Positions 1 to 6,157 of a stretch of DNA of 9,097 nucleotides are shown in pieces. The notes beneath the pieces were generated by a model. It did not search any database. It saw only the letters and a list, made by a program, of their open reading frames with translations, and had not been told where the DNA came from. Origin of the DNA: Candidatus Dadabacteria bacterium (lineage in GTDB: Bacteria; J088). A program made the position numbers and the translations under genes. The stretch spans positions 1 to 9,097 of the forward strand of contig RFIY01000109.1 in the NCBI GenBank assembly GCA_003695505.1, given 5' to 3'. Each line of letters starts with the position of its first letter. The first letter of the stretch is position 1.

Positions 1-1
1 G

Positions 2-1480
2 AAGGGTGAAGTGCCCGACGAGAAGATCGTCACCTACGCGCGCGAATCGAAGCGGGTCATCGACTACCTGCACGAGCATTCCGACGTGAAGTTCACGGCC
101 GTGCCGACCTATACGGACTACTATCCCGAGGCACCGGGCGGCAAGCTCGGGGCGCGCTCGATGGAATGCCCGCGCTTCGACGCGTCAGTGCTGGGTGAAA
201 AGCTGATGCTGCTGCAGCGGCCGCACATCCAGTCCCAGATCATGGGCAAGTTCGGCATCATGGCCGCCGAGGCCAAGAAGGCGCTCGTCAACAACTGGCG
301 CACGAAATTTTTCATGATCTGGCAGTTCATCAAGTACGCGCTGCGCTGGCGGAAACGCAAGAAATGCGGCCGCGATACCAGCCTGACGGCCGGCAACTCG
401 CTGATGGCGCGCTTCTACTGGTCGCTGCTCAAGCGCGACGTCGAGATGTGGCGCAATGCGCCCTGCACCGGGCTGATCGTCGAAAACGACGAGGTCGTCG
501 GCGCGAAGGTCGAGCGCGACGGAAAAGCCTTGCGGATCCGTGCGCGCCAGGGCGTCGTCCTCGCCGCGGGCGGGTTTGAATGGAACCAGGACATGCGCGA
601 GGCATATCTGCCGAAGCCGACAAAGACCGAGTGGAACGTCGGGAACACCTGGAACGTCGGCGATGCGATCCGTTGGGGGCAGGATCTTGGCGCCGATACC
701 GCGTTGCTCGACGAAGCCTGGTGGACGCCGATCTGCATCGTTCCGGGCATGTCGCCGTCATTCGTCCTCGTCGTCGAAAAGAGCCTGCCGCACGGCATCA
801 TGGTCAACAACCAGGGACGTCGCTTCACCAACGAGGCGGCGCCATACATCGATGTCGTACACGGGATGTACGATGCCGACAAGCCACAGGGTGTCGCGAT
901 CCCCGCCTGGCTGGTGTTCGACGCGACGTTTCGCCACCGCTTTCCGGTCGGACCGGTTGCGCCCGGTTACGCCGTACCGGATGCAGGCGCAAAAAAGTAT
1001 TTCCGCAACGGTTTTCTGCACAAGGCGGCCACCCTCGAAGAACTGGCCGAAAAGCTGGAGCTGCCGTTCGACGCGTTGCGCGAGACGATCGACCGATTCA
1101 ACGCGATGGCGCGCAAGGGTGTCGATGAGGACTTTGGCCGTGGCCAGAGTGCATCCGACCGTTACTACGGCGACGATCGCTGCAAGCCCAACCCCTGCCT
1201 CGGGCCGATCGAATCGGCGCCGTTTTACGCGATCCGCGTCTATCCCGGGGACCTGGGGACCAAGGGCGGGCTGGTGACCGATACAGGCTCACGAGTACTG
1301 CGCAAAGACGGGTCCGTGATTCGCGGCCTCTACGCAACCGGCAATTGCAGCGCGTCGGTCATGGGCCGGACCTATCCGGGCGCCGGCGGCACGATCGGCC
1401 CGGCCATCACGTTTGGCTTTTTGGCCGCCGAGTCCGCGCAGGCCGACGCGGCCGGGCAATCCCAGGCAGGTGCCGCATGA
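2..1480 (+). CDS. FAD-dependent 3-ketosteroid dehydrogenase family protein (KstD/TesI-like), 5' partial
   Basis: The reading frame is open from the first full codon at base 2, so the gene enters from the left; a GTG at base 11 is only an internal codon. The N-terminal Rossmann GxGxxG segment is missing from the window. The visible part is FAD_binding_2 (fumarate reductase/KstD) family: a 'VVLAAGGFEWN' segment near 556-588, a 'GIMVNNQGRRFTNEA' block near 796-840, and a C-terminal stretch 'GDLGTKGGLVTD' then 'GLYATGNCSASVMGR' and 'TYPGAGGTIGPAITFG'. The Tyr at 1373-1375 lies where KstD enzymes have a catalytic Tyr. Such enzymes introduce a double bond into ring A of 3-ketosteroids (delta-1 or delta-4(5alpha)), passing electrons to FAD. 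The stop overlaps the next start as ATGA, so translation is coupled. Substrate position cannot be decided here; another 3-oxo-steroid or enone-reducing flavoprotein is possible. Family call is firm, exact reaction is inferred. Confidence 0.86.
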   Translation, partial: KGEVPDEKIVTYARESKRVIDYLHEHSDVKFTAVPTYTDYYPEAPGGKLGARSMECPRFDASVLGEKLMLLQRPHIQSQIMGKFGIMAAEAKKALVNNWRTKFFMIWQFIKYALRWRKRKKCGRDTSLTAGNSLMARFYWSLLKRDVEMWRNAPCTGLIVENDEVVGAKVERDGKALRIRARQGVVLAAGGFEWNQDMREAYLPKPTKTEWNVGNTWNVGDAIRWGQDLGADTALLDEAWWTPICIVPGMSPSFVLVVEKSLPHGIMVNNQGRRFTNEAAPYIDVVHGMYDADKPQGVAIPAWLVFDATFRHRFPVGPVAPGYAVPDAGAKKYFRNGFLHKAATLEELAEKLELPFDALRETIDRFNAMARKGVDEDFGRGQSASDRYYGDDRCKPNPCLGPIESAPFYAIRVYPGDLGTKGGLVTDTGSRVLRKDGSVIRGLYATGNCSASVMGRTYPGAGGTIGPAITFGFLAAESAQADAAGQSQAGAA

Positions 1481-1974
1481 ATGCCGGTTCGATCGACGCA
1501 AAAATCGCCGAGCTGACATCATCGCCGTTGCAGTTCGATGTCGAGGCCGTCCTCGGCGCACCGCCCGAAACCGTTTTTGCGACGATCACCGATTTCGAGC
1601 GTATGCCCGAGTGGATGCCGTTGATGAAGCGGGTCGAGGTCGACAACAGCAACGCCGAAGCACCCGGCCAGGTTGGCGCGGTTCGGGTCATCTATCCGCC
1701 AGTCGGCAAGCCGACGCACGAAATCGTCACGGCATTCGATGCCCCGACATTGCTGGCCTATCACGCCACGGATGAATCGCTGATGGGCATGTTCACCGAC
1801 CATACCGGCGTGCTGACGTGTGAGCCAGGGCCGCTGGCCGGCCAGACGCGCTTCCGTTGGCGCACCTACGCGAAACCCGGACGCAACCCGGTCAAACGCG
1901 CGCTGGGGCAGCGGGTTTTTCGCTATGTCTTTTGGCACAGTATGCGCAAACTGAAACAGAGGTTTCCGGCATGA
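1477..1974 (+). CDS. SRPBCC (START/polyketide cyclase-like) family protein
   Basis: A 165-residue protein beginning at the ATG that overlaps the previous stop by four bases (ATGA); a weak purine stretch (AGGCAGG) precedes it. The N-terminus after a short leader reads 'FDVEAVLGAPPETVFATITD' followed by 'FERMPEWMPLMKRVEV' (about residues 20-55), the typical opening of SRPBCC proteins: a strand, 'A.pe.Vf..itDfe..p.W.p' helix, then antiparallel strands. A basic C-terminal helix ends the protein. The fold forms a deep hydrophobic pocket for lipids, steroids or polyketides. No signal peptide or membrane segment is visible, so it is probably cytoplasmic. Its place between a steroid-type dehydrogenase and a DUF35/thiolase pair suggests that it binds or transforms a steroid or acyl-CoA intermediate, but the chemistry is unknown. 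It overlaps the next gene by four bases. Confidence 0.82.
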   Translation: MNAGSIDAKIAELTSSPLQFDVEAVLGAPPETVFATITDFERMPEWMPLMKRVEVDNSNAEAPGQVGAVRVIYPPVGKPTHEIVTAFDAPTLLAYHATDESLMGMFTDHTGVLTCEPGPLAGQTRFRWRTYAKPGRNPVKRALGQRVFRYVFWHSMRKLKQRFPA

Positions 1975-2405
1975 GCAAGACAAAAGTCGCCGCCAAGGAT
2001 GGGTGGTTCACGCTCGACGAGGCCGCACCCGCACTGATCGGCAGCCGCTGCAACGGCTGCGGAACCTATGCGTTCCCTGCCGAACAGGTTTACTGCAAGA
2101 ATCCGGCCTGCGACAGCGAGTCCTTCGAGCAGGTCGAACTGAGTCGCAGCGGGCGCATCTGGTCGTATACCAACGCCTGTTATCAGCCGCCTGCGCCGTA
2201 CATCCCGACGACCGACCCGTTCGAACCCTTCGCGCTGGCCGCGGTCGAACTGGAAGCCGAAAAACTGATCGTGATCGGCCAGATGACCCCGGATGTGAGC
2301 GTCGAGGATCTGAAGATCGGCATGCCGGTCGAACTGGTGCTCGATGTGGGTTGGGAAGATGACGAACATCAGTACATGGTCTGGCGCTGGAAGCGGGCAG
2401 GTTGA
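1971..2405 (+). CDS. Zn-ribbon / OB-fold (DUF35) acyl-CoA-associated protein
   Basis: A 144-residue protein started at the ATG overlapping the upstream stop (ATGA), with AGAGG a few bases upstream. Residues 24-50 form a rubredoxin-like zinc ribbon with C27-x2-C30 and C42-x4-C47; the rest (about 55-140) has the 'SGRIWSYTNACYQPP' opening and 'FALAAVELEAEKLIVIGQM' strands of the OB-fold half of DUF35 (DUF35_N plus OB_aCoA_assoc). DUF35 proteins pair with thiolase-fold proteins; in actinobacterial steroid degradation the DUF35 domain of ChsH2 binds the aldolase Ltp2 and is needed for its activity. The gene is followed one base later by a thiolase-like gene, which fits a two-subunit enzyme. The partner assignment is inferred from gene order and family knowledge. 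Confidence 0.9.
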   Translation: MSKTKVAAKDGWFTLDEAAPALIGSRCNGCGTYAFPAEQVYCKNPACDSESFEQVELSRSGRIWSYTNACYQPPAPYIPTTDPFEPFALAAVELEAEKLIVIGQMTPDVSVEDLKIGMPVELVLDVGWEDDEHQYMVWRWKRAG

Positions 2406-2406
2406 T

Positions 2407-3597
2407 ATGAGCAGAGAAGTTGTCATCGCAGGCGCTGGCATGCACCCCTGGGGCAAGTGGGGCAAGCCGTTTGTCGAATACGGGGTCAAGGCCGCACGCG
2501 AAGCGCTGGCCGACGCCGGTGTCGAATGGCGCGAGGTCCAGTTCGTTGCCGGGGCAAACACGATTCGCAACGGCTATCCCGGCCACGTTTCGGGTGCGAC
2601 CTTCGCGCAGGCGCTGGGCTGGAACGGCTGCCAGATCTCGAGCAACTATGCCGCGTGCGCATCCGGCTCGATGGCGATCGCGTCCGCGCGCAACCGGATC
2701 ATGGCCGGGCTGTGCGACGTGGCCCTGGTCGTCGGCGCGGATACGACGCCCAAGGGCTTCCTTGCGCCGACCGGCGGGGATCGTCCCGATGACCCGGACT
2801 GGCTGAGGTTTCGGCTCCAGGGCGTGACCAATCCGGCCTACTTCGCCTTTTACGCCCGCCGACGCATGGAGCTCTACGGCATGACCGATGCGGATCTTGC
2901 CCAGGTCAAGGTCAAGAACGCCAAAGCGGGCGCACAGAATCCGTATGCACGCTATCGCAAGGAATTCACGCTCGAAGACGTGCAACAGTCACCGATGGTC
3001 GCCGACCCGCTGCGTCTGCTGCATATCTGCGCAACGAGTGACGGCGGCGCGGCGCTGGTGCTTTGCAGTCGCGAGTATGCTGAAAAGAAGGGGCTCGCCA
3101 ACACCGTACGGATTCGCGCGGTCTCCACGGCGACGCCAACGTACCCCAGTACCCATCTGGAAATGCCCGATCTGGCAACCGATTCAGCGGCCGTCGTGCC
3201 GCCACCAGAACGGCCATTCCGGTCGGCGGTCGTCTACGCCGCCTACGAAGAAGCCGGCATCGGCCCCGAAGATGTCGATGTCGCCGAGGTCTACGATCTC
3301 AGCTCGGCCATGGAGCTCGACTGGATCGAACAGGCCGGGTTGTGCGGCGAGGGCGAGGCGGAACATCTGCTGCGCAATGGCGACACGGCAATTGGCGGTC
3401 GGATTCCGGTCAACCCTAGCGGCGGTCTCGGCGCGTTTGGGGAAGCCGTCCCCGCGCAGGCGATCGCGCAGGTCTGCGAACTGACCTGGCAACTCCGCGG
3501 CCAGGCCGGCCCGCGCCAGGTCGAGGGCGCAAAGGTCGGCGTCACGGCCAACCAGGGACTGTTTGGTCACGGTTCATCGGTGATCGTCAGCGTCTAA
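2407..3597 (+). CDS. Thiolase-fold lipid-transfer protein, probable DUF35 partner (SCP-x/Ltp-like)
   Basis: A 396-residue protein. I chose the ATG at 2407 (one base after the DUF35 stop, GGCAGG upstream, followed by 'REVVIAGAGMHPWGKWG') over an earlier in-frame codon inside the DUF35 gene. It has the thiolase-type lipid-transfer layout: N-terminal half with 'SSNYAACASGSMAIASA' and nucleophile-position C84, then 'PLRLLHICATSDGGAALVL' (201-219), 'DVAEVYDLSSAMELDWIE' (291-308) and 'NPSGGLGAFGEAVPAQA' (336-352). The usual thiolase GHPxG His is absent after NPSGG, and the C-terminal CxGxG is replaced by 'TANQGLFGHG' (380-389). This points away from classical thiolysis and toward an Ltp2-like retro-aldol cleavage or a related C-C bond reaction on acyl-CoA substrates, working with the DUF35 protein. 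The last gene of the plus-strand operon; no intrinsic terminator follows. Family call is firm, reaction inferred. Confidence 0.88.
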   Translation: MSREVVIAGAGMHPWGKWGKPFVEYGVKAAREALADAGVEWREVQFVAGANTIRNGYPGHVSGATFAQALGWNGCQISSNYAACASGSMAIASARNRIMAGLCDVALVVGADTTPKGFLAPTGGDRPDDPDWLRFRLQGVTNPAYFAFYARRRMELYGMTDADLAQVKVKNAKAGAQNPYARYRKEFTLEDVQQSPMVADPLRLLHICATSDGGAALVLCSREYAEKKGLANTVRIRAVSTATPTYPSTHLEMPDLATDSAAVVPPPERPFRSAVVYAAYEEAGIGPEDVDVAEVYDLSSAMELDWIEQAGLCGEGEAEHLLRNGDTAIGGRIPVNPSGGLGAFGEAVPAQAIAQVCELTWQLRGQAGPRQVEGAKVGVTANQGLFGHGSSVIVSV

Positions 3598-4050
3598 CGG
3601 GGGCCGCGGGCTGATGGTACCGGGCAGGGGAGCGGCGGCGCCGCACCCTCGAACTGGTTTGCCCCGGGTACGATCACGCCGCATCTGTGGGCGCCCTGCG
3701 ACCCATAGCGGTTCCTCGGTCTCGTCCCCTGTAATTCCACCACCGTCTCCAATCGCGTCGCCCCGGAATCCGCCAGCGGCGGATATCCGGGGTCCAGCCG
3801 CTGTGCCGCTTGTCCTGCCGGTGGGGTGACACATTATTGTGCCTGGATTCCGGCTCGAGGACCGAGGTTCTGCGAATGGAGCGTTGCACCACGACCGCGA
3901 AAAATGAACGGCACCTGGGCGAACGCGGTCGAAGTGCCCAGGCCTCGTTCAGTGGATGAGAAATATACATTATGCAAGGCTGACCCGCAGCCGCAGCTTT
4001 GCCCGGTTAGATATCTCTTCATCGTGATCAGTATGGTGAATCGTTTTTGT
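3598..4050. other. Gene-free stretch with repeat remnants between the steroid-type operon and the toxin gene
   Basis: About 450 bases without a credible gene. The open frames here give Arg/Pro-rich or low-information translations with no recognisable motif and no good ribosome binding site. The left two-thirds are GC-rich and contain a REP-like hairpin at 3761-3792, a second copy of its half-motif (GGATTCCGG at 3845-3853), and an inverted repeat CCTGGGC/GCCCAGG (3914-3920 and 3936-3942, 15-base loop). From about 3960 the sequence turns AT-rich toward the toxin promoter. No T-run terminator for the upstream operon is visible; it may end Rho-dependently or at one of these hairpins. Confidence 0.6.
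3761..3792. repeat. REP-like imperfect palindrome
   Basis: The left arm CCCCGGAATCCGCC (3761-3774) and right arm GGCGGATATCCGGGG (3778-3792) pair fully around a three-base AGC loop, with a single bulged base in the right arm. No T-run follows on either strand, so it does not look like an intrinsic terminator. The shape, GC content and extragenic location after an operon are those of REP-type dispersed repeats of proteobacteria. A matching half-motif (GGATTCCGG, 3845-3853) lies 53 bases further on. Copy number in the genome cannot be seen from this window. Confidence 0.6.
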
Positions 4051-4051
4051 G

Positions 4052-4080
4052 TTGATAAATCGTAGCCTATAAGCTACAAT
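4052..4080 (+). promoter_or_regulatory. Toxin-antitoxin promoter with overlapping palindromic operator
   Basis: A -35 box TTGATA (4052-4057) and a -10 box TACAAT (4075-4080) are separated by exactly 17 bases; each differs from the sigma-70 consensus at one position. Between and overlapping them lies GTAGCCTATAAGCTAC (4062-4077), a palindrome with perfect 5-base arms and a central TATA, with only one mismatched pair. This is the expected place for an autoregulatory site bound by the HTH antitoxin, alone or with the toxin. The predicted transcription start is at or within a few bases of the toxin ATG at 4087. Confidence 0.75.
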
Positions 4081-4086
4081 TGATTG

Positions 4087-4413
4087 ATGAAAGAGCTGCT
4101 CTTAGTTGTTTACGAGTCACCATCCGGGAAACTCCCGTTTCACGAATGGCTGACGAAATTGAAGGACCGGAAGGCACGAGCAGTTATTCGAGCGCGGCTG
4201 GAACGTGTACGTTTGGGAAATTTTGGAGATTGTAAACAGGTTGGCGAAGGCGTTAGCGAATTGAGAGTCGATTTTGGTCCAGGCTACCGGGTATATTTCG
4301 GGCGCGATGGGGATAAGATTGTGGTTTTGCTGTGCGGCGGGAACAAGAAGACGCAATCGAAGGATATCAAACGCGCGAAAGATTATTGGAAGGAGTATGG
4401 CAGTGGCAACTAA
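4087..4413 (+). CDS. Type II toxin, RelE/ParE superfamily (HigB-like, phage Gp49-type)
   Basis: A 108-residue basic protein; the ATG at 4087 is preferred over a TTG one codon earlier. Recognisable family features are 'PFHEWLTKLKDRKARAVIRARLERV' style helices at about 17-41, 'GVSELRVDFGPGYRVYFG' (55-72) and 'VVLLCGGNKKTQSKDIKRAKDYW' region (79-101), the hallmark blocks of the putative addiction module killer protein family. Members of this superfamily are usually ribosome-dependent mRNA endonucleases that stop translation until bound by their antitoxin. The toxin comes first in the pair, as in HigBA-type modules, and overlaps the antitoxin gene. There is no Shine-Dalgarno motif upstream, and the promoter suggests a leaderless mRNA. 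Codon use is much less GC-rich than in the flanking operons, which fits horizontal acquisition. It appears intact. Confidence 0.9.
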   Translation: MKELLLVVYESPSGKLPFHEWLTKLKDRKARAVIRARLERVRLGNFGDCKQVGEGVSELRVDFGPGYRVYFGRDGDKIVVLLCGGNKKTQSKDIKRAKDYWKEYGSGN

Positions 4414-4705
4414 GAAATATGACGACCTGTTGTTCGAAGACTTGCAGGACGCAGAAGAAGCGGCTGCCTATCTGACCGCTTGCTACGAAGAATCTGAAGA
4501 AGTGTTTTTGCAGGGATTACGTAAAGTTGCGGAAGCACATGGAGGTGTCGCTGCACTGGCAAAGGCAGCAAACCTGAATAGAGAGAGCCTTTACCGCATG
4601 CTATCGGACAAGGGAAATCCCCGATTATCAAGTTTGTCCGCGATCCTCGAAAAAATCGGCTTGCGCCTTGAATTTGCTCCTGCGCGTGACAAGCGCGCCG
4701 CGTAG
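4403..4705 (+). CDS. HTH antitoxin of the type II toxin-antitoxin pair (addiction module antidote family)
   Basis: A 100-residue protein if started at GTG 4403, which sits 7 bases after a strong AGGAG (4391-4395). An ATG at 4397 would add two residues but is only one base from that site, so the GTG is favoured. An acidic N-terminal half (about 7-35, rich in D and E) is followed by a helix-turn-helix: 'GGVAALAKAANLNRESLYRMLSDKG' region at about 47-71, then 'SSLSAILEKIGLRLEF' (76-91), typical of this antidote family. It should neutralise the upstream toxin and repress the shared promoter through the palindrome at 4062-4077. It overlaps the toxin gene by 11 bases (17 with the ATG), so the two are translationally coupled. 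No terminator is seen directly after it. Confidence 0.9.
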   Translation: MATKKYDDLLFEDLQDAEEAAAYLTACYEESEEVFLQGLRKVAEAHGGVAALAKAANLNRESLYRMLSDKGNPRLSSLSAILEKIGLRLEFAPARDKRAA

Positions 4706-5107
4706 ACCAAACGCAATCTGGCATCCAGGGCATCACACCGGAAACAGCGCCAGCCATTTTCTCGGGTTCACGGCCCGGTCAGGGACTCAACGCAAGGTGA
4801 ATCCCCGCCGGGCCTCTTCGGCAACGACAGTGCGGACAAATTCGCAGTGGCCGGAGACGAGATGCTGGCCACCGCGATTCGGGGCCGGCTGCTGCATCAC
4901 TGATGTGGTGGCGATCGATGGTCGCACCTGGCCGCTCAGAGAAATCGAGGCCAGTCTGTCCGAGAAGTGATCATCGCCACACCGGTACAACCGCCTTGCC
5001 CCGGACCCGATCGCTACGCGCTCTGGATCCGGGGCAAGCTTTCTGCAAAGAAAGGAGGTCTCTTCATGCCACCACCCTGAAACAGCAAATCACCAGCAAG
5101 GAACACC
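4706..5107. other. Gene-free stretch, probably decayed sequence
   Basis: Four hundred bases between the antitoxin gene and the tandem repeat. Open frames on both strands exist (plus 4668-4970, minus 4787-4990) but start inside the antitoxin gene or lack ribosome binding sites, and their translations do not resemble a complete protein. A minus-strand segment near 4793-4850 reads like a scrap of a reverse transcriptase (see findings), but too weakly to call a pseudogene. A strong Shine-Dalgarno sequence at 5051-5059 precedes a four-codon frame. Confidence 0.5.
5051..5080 (+). promoter_or_regulatory. Orphan strong ribosome binding site with a four-codon frame
   Basis: AAAGGAGGT at 5051-5059 is a near-perfect anti-16S match, 6 bases upstream of an ATG (5066) whose frame reads Met-Pro-Pro-Pro and then stops (TGA, 5078-5080). 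No longer gene follows. It most likely belonged to a lost gene; a transposase associated with the adjacent repeats is one possibility, but this is inference. Confidence 0.45.
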
Positions 5108-5165
5108 GGGACACCTGCGGGAAACTGGGTGTCCCCTAAGTGCGGGAAAGTGGGTGTCCCTTGAC
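5108..5165. repeat. Two-copy 25-bp tandem repeat with an inverted partner
   Basis: Unit 1 (5116-5140) and unit 2 (5141-5165) both follow the pattern TGCGGGAAANTGGGTGTCCC plus five bases and match at 21 of 25 positions. Just upstream, GGGACACC (5108-5115) is the exact reverse complement of GGTGTCCC inside unit 1 (5128-5135), giving an 8-base stem with a 12-base loop. Short GGTGTCCC-type direct and inverted repeats of this sort resemble those found beside REP-associated (IS200-like) transposase genes; that link is from memory and not proven here. Confidence 0.65.
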
Positions 5166-5240
5166 AACCCGGGGTCTTCGTCGGGACTTGACTCCATCCT
5201 CTCAAGTTCTGGAGCATTCCACGAAATCGCGGGGATTCAA

Positions 5241-6077
5241 TCAGAGAACCCTACTTTGCACATAGTTGATAAATGCGGAGCATGCGACGAGGAAGAACTT
5301 AGCTTCCTCGAAGCCCACTTTCTCTGATTCCAACAGTGCGTGACGAATTCCACCTTCATCAGACGTGTAACCATAGAGCGTGCTGAATGCGTCTCGCAAC
5401 GCTGGATGAAGATCTTCAAGTTTCTTGATGAGCTGGCCCAGTGTCCCTTTTTCGCCGACGACAGTAGCCACCAAACTTTCAACCGCAGAAATAGATTCCT
5501 TGATGGAGTTGCGATAGTCCGGCGCTTCCCTGCTTGACGCCAATTCCAATGCGCGGCGCAGATGCGTTTGAACAGGACCGCAGCTCTTCGCAAGCGCAAG
5601 GTCCACCTCTTCAACTTCGTGCTGCTCGGTGATCCTGGAGAGTACGTCTCCCACAAATCGATAAGCCGAAACTTCCTTTTCAAGCACTAAATTGCACGCT
5701 ACGACAAATTGATCCTTGAACTGATGGCGATCGTAATTATTCGCGACGAATTCAATAAAGTCGTAGACCTCGAACCACTCGCATTCGAAGAAATAACGGC
5801 GTAGCTGCGCATGAACCTTTGTCCAGTCGTCGTCGAGTTGATCCAAAGGCTTCTTGAAATAGTTGAACCAAAGGCGCTCACAGAGCTGCCGGAGCTTTTC
5901 ATTTCCATGTGACGACAGGTGGTAATATGCACCGTAGATCCCAGGGGACCCGTGGATGTGGTCCCACACATGAACCTTCAGCAGGCTCCAGAGTGTATTG
6001 CGTAAGGGTTCATCGATCGAGTCGATCTGCACGATCTCCCGTATATTCTTGTAGCCATATCGCTCAGAAAATCGCAT
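5241..6077 (-). CDS. AbiJ-like abortive infection protein (AbiJ_NTD4 domain)
   Basis: A 278-residue soluble protein read leftward. The opening 'MRFSERYGYKNIREIVQIDS' followed by 'IDEPLRNTLWSLL' is the signature of the AbiJ N-terminal domain 4 family; this domain covers about residues 1-150 and is rich in aromatic and acidic helices. The C-terminal part (about 165-278) contains 'YRNSIKESISAVESLV' (188-203) and 'DEGGIRHALLESEKVGFEEA' (240-259), then 'FFLVACSAFINYVQSRVL', which looks like the HEPN-type helical domain of abortive-infection proteins; R245-H246 is the candidate RNase pair. AbiJ was described as a lactococcal plasmid system aborting phage infection; HEPN proteins are often RNases. 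The start ATG (6077-6075) has no clear Shine-Dalgarno. Low GC relative to the flanking operons and nearby mobile remnants suggest acquisition by transfer. It seems full length. Confidence 0.8.
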   Translation of the reverse strand: MRFSERYGYKNIREIVQIDSIDEPLRNTLWSLLKVHVWDHIHGSPGIYGAYYHLSSHGNEKLRQLCERLWFNYFKKPLDQLDDDWTKVHAQLRRYFFECEWFEVYDFIEFVANNYDRHQFKDQFVVACNLVLEKEVSAYRFVGDVLSRITEQHEVEEVDLALAKSCGPVQTHLRRALELASSREAPDYRNSIKESISAVESLVATVVGEKGTLGQLIKKLEDLHPALRDAFSTLYGYTSDEGGIRHALLESEKVGFEEAKFFLVACSAFINYVQSRVL

Positions 6078-6113
6078 GCGCCAACACCGAGAGCTAGCAA
6101 TTGAGCTCGCTGG

Positions 6114-6119
6114 ATTTTA
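6114..6119 (-). promoter_or_regulatory. Candidate -10 element for the AbiJ-like gene
   Basis: Read on the minus strand this is TAAAAT, 36 bases upstream of the ATG, which would give a leader of about 30 bases. The -35 region 16-18 bases further upstream is only a T-rich stretch, so the call is weak. An inverted repeat GAGCT/AGCTC (6091-6095 and 6104-6108) lies in the putative leader and could be a regulatory site. Confidence 0.3.
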
Positions 6120-6157
6120 CGGCGCGTAGCGGAGTAAAAATGAAATGCAGCGATTTG

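Noticed and set aside
415-1277. Long open frames on both strands inside the first flavoprotein gene (minus 415-882, plus 540-1277)
   Set aside because: They are Arg/Ser/Pro-rich shadows created by the high GC of a convincingly coding frame; no motif or ribosome binding site supports them.
2008-2985. A 325-codon minus-strand open frame across the DUF35 and thiolase-like genes
   Set aside because: It spans two well-supported genes on the other strand and has no family resemblance.
3914-3942. CCTGGGC/GCCCAGG hairpin as a terminator for the plus-strand operon
   Set aside because: The loop is 15 bases, no T-run follows, and it lies more than 300 bases past the last gene.
3826-4065. A 79-codon plus-strand frame before the toxin
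   Set aside because: It crosses repeat remnants and the toxin promoter, has no ribosome binding site and no recognisable motif.
5108-5165. The tandem repeat as a CRISPR array
   Set aside because: The two units are directly adjacent with no unique spacers, and no cas gene is present.
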